Shown here in pieces: positions 5,671 through 5,832 of a DNA stretch of 5,832 nucleotides. This stretch comes from Oscillospiraceae bacterium (GTDB lineage: Bacteria > Bacillota > Clostridia > Oscillospirales > CAG-272). Each line of letters opens with the position of its first letter. Position 1 is the stretch's first letter. Where the stretch lies: contig SVQS01000121.1 in assembly GCA_015065205.1 (NCBI GenBank), positions 1 to 5,832 of the forward strand, given 5' to 3'. The notes under the pieces are model-generated. The model ran no database searches. It saw only the letters and a program-made list of their open reading frames with translations, and had not been told where the DNA came from. Both the position numbers and the translations under genes were made by a program.

Positions 5671-5689
5671 TTTTGGCACATATGGTCAC
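5660..5689 (-). promoter_or_regulatory. Candidate promoter of the rex-dnaD-dnaI operon
   Basis: On the minus strand, GTGACC (5684-5689; 4 of 6 to the -35 consensus) and CATAAT (5660-5665; 5 of 6 to the -10 consensus) are 18 nt apart. The start would fall near 5653, leaving a leader of about 55 nt with a small GCCG-CGGC hairpin (5631-5640). No better pair was seen in the upstream 190 nt. Confidence 0.5.
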
Positions 5690-5715
5690 AGCGTGTCGGA
5701 TATGCTCGAAAAAAG

Positions 5716-5771
5716 TTTTCCACAATGGATTTTTTTACCAGTTTCCAACAATTTCCACATACTTTTCCACA
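5716..5771. promoter_or_regulatory. Cluster of DnaA-box-like sites upstream of rex
   Basis: Two copies of TTTTCCACA (5716-5724 and 5763-5771) each differ by one base from the DnaA box TTATCCACA. ATTTCCACA (5751-5759) differs by two, and TTTCCAACA (5742-5750) by three. All face the same way, with the box sequence on the plus strand, within 56 bp of strongly T-rich DNA. The cluster starts 27 nt upstream of the rex -35 candidate. This could be a DnaA-responsive control region for the replication operon or part of a larger origin-like region extending past 5832. The rest of the intergenic stretch to 5832 is AT-rich, with no convincing gene or promoter. Confidence 0.5.
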
Positions 5772-5832
5772 TTTTTTGGCTTTTTTTCTGCTTTTTGTTG
5801 ATTTTTATATAACCTTGTAAAGCAATTGATAA

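Noticed and set aside
5716..5832. A complete chromosomal origin (oriC)
   Set aside because: The DnaA-like sites are imperfect and few, no dnaA or dnaN is in the window, and there is no clear unwinding repeat set. It is kept only as an alternative reading of the cluster.

Overview
The window looks like a chromosomal segment of a Firmicutes bacterium, most likely an uncultured gut-type member of the Clostridia. Rex, a DnaD-domain protein and a DnaI/DnaC-type helicase loader lie in one run, and the last two belong to the low-GC Gram-positive replication machinery. Strong AGGAG-type Shine-Dalgarno sites and short intrinsic terminators fit the same assignment. No species can be named from the sequence alone.

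Layout, left to right. Bases 1-895 (+) hold the 3' part of a probable TIM-barrel glycosidase-like protein. It converges on a small helical, ferritin-like-sized hypothetical gene (935-1393, -), and one perfect bidirectional hairpin terminator (901-930) serves both. Next come a second hairpin terminator (1430-1472) and a degenerate palindromic repeat element resembling a MITE (about 1471-1660). The element sits exactly at the stop codon of a 358-residue protein of unknown function (1653-2729, -) that has a hydrophobic N-terminus, a Glu/Val-rich linker and a conserved C-terminal domain. That gene has a well-formed sigma-A-type promoter (2786-2814) with a long A-tract upstream.

The right half is a minus-strand operon, rex (4887-5597), dnaD-like (3914-4882), dnaI/dnaC-like (2876-3865). 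The rex-dnaD junction is so tight that the last two rex codons form the dnaD Shine-Dalgarno site. The dnaD-dnaI junction is 48 nt and holds a GC-rich hairpin just before the dnaI ribosome binding site. Upstream of rex is a 190-nt AT-rich region with a promoter candidate, a near-palindrome over its -10 box, and a cluster of TTTTCCACA-like sites resembling DnaA boxes, all in the same orientation.

The operon pairs an NADH/NAD+ sensor with two helicase-loading proteins, and its control region may bind DnaA. This suggests, but does not prove, a link between redox state and replication initiation capacity. The other point of note is the repeat element: removing it restores a stop codon directly abutting its terminator, which gives a clean reconstruction of the ancestral locus.
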